A stretch of DNA of 9,139 nt from an uncultured Selenomonadaceae bacterium (GTDB lineage Bacteria; Bacillota_C; Negativicutes; Selenomonadales; Selenomonadaceae). Below are positions 6,810 to 9,139 of the stretch, piece by piece (the stretch's first letter is position 1; each line of letters starts with the position of its first letter). The DNA is taken from assembly GCA_946402475.1 (NCBI GenBank), contig CAMIWP010000026.1, positions 1-9,139 on the forward strand, written 5' to 3'. A program made the position numbers and the translations under genes. Under the pieces are notes generated by a model that searched no databases, was not told where the DNA came from, and saw only the letters and a list, made by a program, of their open reading frames with translations.

Positions 6810-7379
6810 CTACTTGTGTTCCTTTCCCAAAAGATTCCACGCCTGCCGACGGAGGGCGTCGTCCTCCCGGAAGCGCCCGTTGCTGCACGAGGTGACAGTA
6901 CGAGTCCCATGGGCCAGCTCCCCGCGCATGGTCATGCAGAGCTGTTGGGCCTCCACCGCCACCAGGACGGCGGGGGCCGAAAGATCCTCCGCGATGGCCT
7001 CGGCGATCTCCCCCGTCATGCGCTCCTGAAGCTGAGGCCGATGGGAGATGATCTCCACCAGCTTGGCGAACTTGCTGAAACCCGCCACCCCGCAGGGAGC
7101 CGGAAGATAGGCGATGTTCACCTCGCCGAAGAAGGGCACCAGGTGATGCTCGCACATGGAGTAAAAGGGAATGTGCCGCACCGCCACAATGCCCCCCGCC
7201 CCGGGCCCCGCATCGAAGGTCTCGCCCCAGATCTCCCTGGTCTGCCGCCCGACGCCGTCAAAGAGTAGTCCGTACATCTTCGCCACCCGCTCCGGCGTCT
7301 TCTCCATGCCCGCCGCCCCAAGGTCAATGCCCAGCGCCTCCAAGAACTCCCGCATCGCCAGGACCGCCTTCTCGTTCAT
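6810..7379 (-). CDS. folE: GTP cyclohydrolase I with His-to-Gln change at a catalytic position
   Basis: A 189-aa enzyme of normal length that opens the guanine ring of GTP and forms dihydroneopterin triphosphate, the first step of the pathway. Seen: KTPERVAKMY (27-36), zinc ligands Cys76 and His79 in SMCEHHLVPFFG, FSKFAKLVE, HRPQLQERMT, and the third zinc ligand Cys148 in LCMTMRG. The residue two before that cysteine, His179 in E. coli and His in nearly all relatives I know, is Gln146 here (codon CAG, 6944-6942; context VEAQQLCM). In E. coli this histidine is needed to go past the first ring-opening, and His179 mutants were reported to release the formylamino-pyrimidine intermediate, so activity should be tested. 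The ATG at 7379 has AGGGG nine bases upstream. It is the first gene of the operon, preceded by a good promoter and a leader of about 100 nt. Confidence 0.95.
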   Translation of the reverse strand: MNEKAVLAMREFLEALGIDLGAAGMEKTPERVAKMYGLLFDGVGRQTREIWGETFDAGPGAGGIVAVRHIPFYSMCEHHLVPFFGEVNIAYLPAPCGVAGFSKFAKLVEIISHRPQLQERMTGEIAEAIAEDLSAPAVLVAVEAQQLCMTMRGELAHGTRTVTSCSNGRFREDDALRRQAWNLLGKEHK

Positions 7380-7441
7380 CCACAGCTTCCCCTCTTTCTT
7401 TGTATGGAATCTTTCTAAAGTGTTTATGTTTGACGATTTTT

Positions 7442-7478
7442 CCCATTTTCGAACAGAGCCGACCCGGACGAAAATGAG
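7442..7478 (-). promoter_or_regulatory. Hairpin in the folE leader
   Basis: Just after the expected transcription start of the folate operon, minus-strand bases 7478-7469 (CTCATTTTCG) can pair with 7451-7442 (CGAAAATGGG): ten pairs including one G-U, around a 17-nt loop. No T-run follows, so it is not a terminator. It could protect the 5' end of the message or be part of a regulatory leader. The sequence does not match the tetrahydrofolate riboswitch pattern as I know it. Confidence 0.4.
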
Positions 7479-7488
7479 TTTCGCCTAC

Positions 7489-7517
7489 ATCTTACCATAA
7501 AGAAGTCCCTCGGGCAA
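7489..7517 (-). promoter_or_regulatory. Promoter of the folE-folP-folB-folKA operon
   Basis: On the minus strand TTGCCC (7517-7512) and TAAGAT (7494-7489) are spaced by exactly 17 bases, and TGG immediately before TAAGAT gives an extended -10. Each hexamer matches the sigma-70-type consensus at four of six bases. Transcription would begin near 7482, about 100 nt before the folE ATG. It is the best promoter I see in the window and is in the right place. Confidence 0.6.
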
Positions 7518-7527
7518 TGCCTTAGGG
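7507..7527. promoter_or_regulatory. Imperfect palindrome over the -35 element, candidate operator
   Basis: Centred on base 7517, arms CCCT-CG-GGCA (7507-7516) and TGCC-TT-AGGG (7518-7527) pair at eight of ten positions, with the two mismatches together in each arm. It covers the whole -35 hexamer of the folate operon promoter, so a dimeric repressor bound here would block RNA polymerase. No T-run follows on either strand, so a terminator is unlikely. The binding protein is unknown. Confidence 0.35.
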
Positions 7528-7596
7528 TCGGGGCGCGCTCGTTTCGTAAAAGTTTCAAAAAATCTGTGTTTCATCACAATTGACAGGCCGCCATGT

Positions 7597-7968
7597 TTGA
7601 GGCCTACCTTGCAAAACAGAATTTTCTGTGTTACTCTAGCGGAAACGAACCGCTATTACAGCCGGTTCAGTGACCATCTGAAAGAAAACCGGAAATCCGG
7701 CATGGATCCGGACAGCGCCATACGGGAAACGCTGGACTACTGCAAGAAGAACAGAATCATGGAGGACTATCTCCCTCACAAGACAAAGGAGGTCTTTCGC
7801 ATGTTGAACTACGCATGGAACGAAGAAGAAGCAAGGGAAGCCTTAACAGAGTACGGCATAGAGCTTGGCATTCGTCAGGGTATGGAGCGCGGCATCCAGC
7901 AAAGTATGGAAGACACCGCGAAGTCCATGCTGCAAGACAATCTATATATCATGGAACGTCATGCGTAA
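7597..7968 (+). pseudogene. C-terminal remnant of an Rpn-family (PD-(D/E)XK) nuclease/transposase-like protein
   Basis: The frame encodes up to 123 residues, starting only with a TTG that has no ribosome site. From about codon 18 it reads like the C-terminal part of Rpn/PDDEXK-type recombination-promoting nucleases: a helical YYSRFSDHLKENRKSG region, AIRETLDYCKKNRIMEDYL, HKTKEVFRMLNYAWNEEEA, then repeated ELGIRQGMERGIQQSM-type Gly/Gln/Glu helices. The N-terminal nuclease domain with its PD-(D/E)XK residues is absent; upstream is the folE promoter region. Intact members are around 300 residues, so well over half is gone. It is the only plus-strand coding trace and lies between two minus-strand units, consistent with decay after insertion. 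A functional short product cannot be ruled out but has no visible start. Family call from memory of the C-terminal pattern, moderate confidence. Confidence 0.6.
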
Positions 7969-8157
7969 CGCAAAATAAAAATGCCCCTCCTGCGATGACA
8001 GTCTTTATTTTCACTATCTCTCGCGAAGGGACATCTCTGGATGTTCTGTGTCATCGTTGCCGAGATGCGTTATTCCATTCTCTCCCACCAAGGATCGAAC
8101 TTTCTCGGCGGTTCCTTGCCGATGGGCCTGCGGAAACGGGAGACATCCTCTGCCTCG
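7969..8157. other. Intergenic strip between the Rpn remnant and ptsI
   Basis: No complete gene is supported here. A small hairpin TCGGC/GCCGA (8105-8109 with 8118-8122, 8-nt loop) lies downstream of ptsI on the minus strand but has no T-run after it, so it is not a clear terminator. The best T-rich stretch on the minus strand (around 7974-7986) has no good stem before it. The part next to ptsI (8070-8157) has a coding-like frame described separately. Confidence 0.5.
8070..8157 (-). pseudogene. Possible gene scrap downstream of ptsI
   Basis: In the minus-strand frame ending with TAA at 8072-8070 there are about 28 codons that read like the end of a real protein (PIGKEPPRKFDPWWERME at the C terminus), with mostly G or C in the third position as in the surrounding genes. 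The frame is closed upstream by a TGA inside the end of ptsI and contains no usable start codon. It may be the tail of a gene lost by deletion, or chance. I do not recognise the family. Confidence 0.2.
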
Positions 8158-9139
8158 TTATTTCACCGGCTCCAGCACCTTCTGAAGGTATGCCTTGATC
8201 TCATCGCCGTCTTCCATCTTCATGACATCGGCCAGGATATCCTTGGCCTTGATGGAGCTCACGGCCCGCAGTTTCTCCTTGACCCTGGGGATGGAGGGGG
8301 CGCTCATGGAGAGCTCGCTGATGCCCATGCCCATCAAGAGAACCGCCGCATAGGGATCGCTGGCCATCTCGCCACACATGCCGGCCCAGATGTTGTTCTC
8401 CCTCGCGGACTCGATGGTGAGCTTGATGAGACGAAGCACCGCGGGATTGAAGTGGTTGTAGAGATAGGCGATGCTGGAATTGCCCCGATCAACCGCCAGG
8501 GTGTACTGGACGAGATCATTGGTGCCGATGCTGAAGAAGTCCACGTACTTCGCGAGGATCGGCGTCATGACGGCGGCCGCCGGGGTCTCCACCATGATTC
8601 CCACCTGGACGGTGTCCGAATACTTCTTGCCCTCATGCGCCAGCTCCACCTTGGCCTCCGCCACCAGATCCTTGACCTGGAGGAACTCGGAGACATTGAT
8701 GACCATGGGAACCATGATGGCCGCTTTCCCGAAGACGCCGGCCCGGAGAATCGCCTTGAGCTGGGGCATGAAGAGATCCTTCCGTTTCAGGCTGATGCGA
8801 ACCGCCCGATAGCCCAGGAAGGGGTTGTCCTCGGGGGGAATGTTGAGATAGGGCAGGGGCTTGTCGCCGCCGATGTCCATGGTGCGGATGACGCAAAGAT
8901 CGCCCCCGCACTTCTCCACAGCCTCCTTGTAGGCCTTGAACTGATCCTCCTCGTTGGGAATGTCCTGGCGTCCCATGAACACGAACTCCGAGCGGAAAAG
9001 CCCCACGCCTTCGCAGCCGTAAGTCTTGGCGTTGTCCACGTCCATGTGGGAGCCGATGTTGGCCATGAGCTCCACCCGGACGCCGTCCGTGGTGACGGCC
9101 GGCAGATCCTTGAGGGCTGCGTAATGGGCCTTGAGCTCC
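8158..9139 (-). CDS. ptsI: Phosphoenolpyruvate-protein phosphotransferase (PTS enzyme I), C-terminal part
   Basis: Enzyme I takes phosphate from phosphoenolpyruvate and passes it to HPr, starting sugar uptake by the phosphotransferase system in the cytoplasm. The window holds the last 326 residues; the gene runs past the right edge, so the N-terminal HPr-binding domain and the phosphorylated histidine are not visible. The PEP-binding barrel is complete: GVGLFRSEFVFMG, RTMDIGGDKPLPY, NPFLGYRAVRISL, VPMVINVSEF, GIMVETPAAAV, DFFSIGTNDLVQYTLAVDRGN (the PEP-utilising enzyme signature) and the active cysteine in WAGMCGEMASDP. Reading continues upstream of the GTG at 9075 without a stop (ELKAHYAALKDLPAVTTDGV), so that codon is internal. 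It ends in TAA at 8160-8158. No terminator is clear after it, and it is not part of the folate operon, which has its own promoter. Confidence 0.97.
   Translation of the reverse strand, partial: ELKAHYAALKDLPAVTTDGVRVELMANIGSHMDVDNAKTYGCEGVGLFRSEFVFMGRQDIPNEEDQFKAYKEAVEKCGGDLCVIRTMDIGGDKPLPYLNIPPEDNPFLGYRAVRISLKRKDLFMPQLKAILRAGVFGKAAIMVPMVINVSEFLQVKDLVAEAKVELAHEGKKYSDTVQVGIMVETPAAAVMTPILAKYVDFFSIGTNDLVQYTLAVDRGNSSIAYLYNHFNPAVLRLIKLTIESARENNIWAGMCGEMASDPYAAVLLMGMGISELSMSAPSIPRVKEKLRAVSSIKAKDILADVMKMEDGDEIKAYLQKVLEPVK

Noticed and set aside
5968..7155. Upstream extension of the folB frame to a 516-aa protein
   Set aside because: The extra part is Gly/Arg/Ser-rich, lies out of frame over folP and folE, and folB has a good ATG with ribosome site at 5967.
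7326..7446. Small upstream frame (start 7446) overlapping the folE start, beginning MGKIVKHKHF
   Set aside because: It has no ribosome site and runs out of frame into folE; the Lys-rich start reflects A-rich leader DNA.
7380..7482. Tetrahydrofolate riboswitch in the folE leader
   Set aside because: The leader is near 100 nt, but I cannot find the conserved core or pseudoknot pattern of that riboswitch; only one simple hairpin is seen.
7565..7578. TGTG-N6-CACA inverted repeat resembling a CRP/FNR site
   Set aside because: The spacing is N6 between TGTG and CACA instead of the N8 expected for CRP, and it lies about 50 bp upstream of the folE -35; too short to support.
7580..7610. Plus-strand TTGACA (7580-7585) as a promoter for the Rpn remnant
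   Set aside because: The -35 is perfect, but no acceptable -10 is found at 16-18 bases; the nearest, TACCTT, is 19 away and poor, and the remnant has no proper start.
1..9139. CRISPR array, tRNA, rRNA, complete insertion sequence or prophage genes
   Set aside because: Reading both strands I saw no regularly spaced repeats, tRNA-like cloverleaf, rRNA sequence, intact transposase or phage structural gene.

Overview
The window looks like chromosomal DNA of a G+C-rich, low-complexity-free bacterium of the Firmicutes. Shine-Dalgarno sites are strong (GGAGG/AAGGA types), PtsI and the folate enzymes are of Firmicutes style, and there is a remnant of an Rpn-type nuclease/transposase. A Selenomonas-like Negativicute would fit, but that placement is an impression from protein style and not a measurement.

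Layout, read from right to left because almost everything is on the minus strand. 9139-8158 is the C-terminal half of ptsI (PTS enzyme I), running in from outside the window. 8157-7597 is a low-density strip with a coding-like scrap after ptsI and, on the plus strand, a decayed C-terminal piece of an Rpn/PD-(D/E)XK protein. 7596-7380 holds the promoter and leader of a seven-gene operon. That operon runs from 7379 down to 1943: folE, folP, folB, a folK-folA (HPPK-DHFR) fusion, ung, a LacI-family repressor and a ROK-family sugar kinase. Junctions are tight (3 nt, 2 nt, a 4-nt ATGA overlap, 39 nt, 17 nt, 25 nt). An A+T-rich gap (1802-1942) then separates it from a response regulator with an HD-GYP domain (1801-707), which ends at a clear intrinsic terminator (651-684). 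The last gene, 625-77, is a small coiled-coil protein of unknown function.

The five folate activities take GTP to tetrahydrofolate: FolE makes dihydroneopterin triphosphate, FolB makes the hydroxymethylpterin, FolK pyrophosphorylates it, FolP joins it to p-aminobenzoate, and the DHFR half reduces the dihydrofolate. The step that adds glutamate (FolC), the dihydroneopterin triphosphate phosphatase and pABA synthesis are not here. Ung may be linked through thymidylate supply. The LacI/ROK pair looks like a sugar-sensing and sugar-phosphorylating unit carried at the end of the same transcript.

The points most worth a second look are the HPPK-DHFR fusion with an in-frame TTG at the domain junction, a glutamine in FolE where the family has a catalytic histidine (E. 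coli His179), and an imperfect 21-bp palindrome lying on the -35 element of the folate operon promoter. I do not see a wholly new multi-gene system, CRISPR array, phage or complete insertion sequence in this window.
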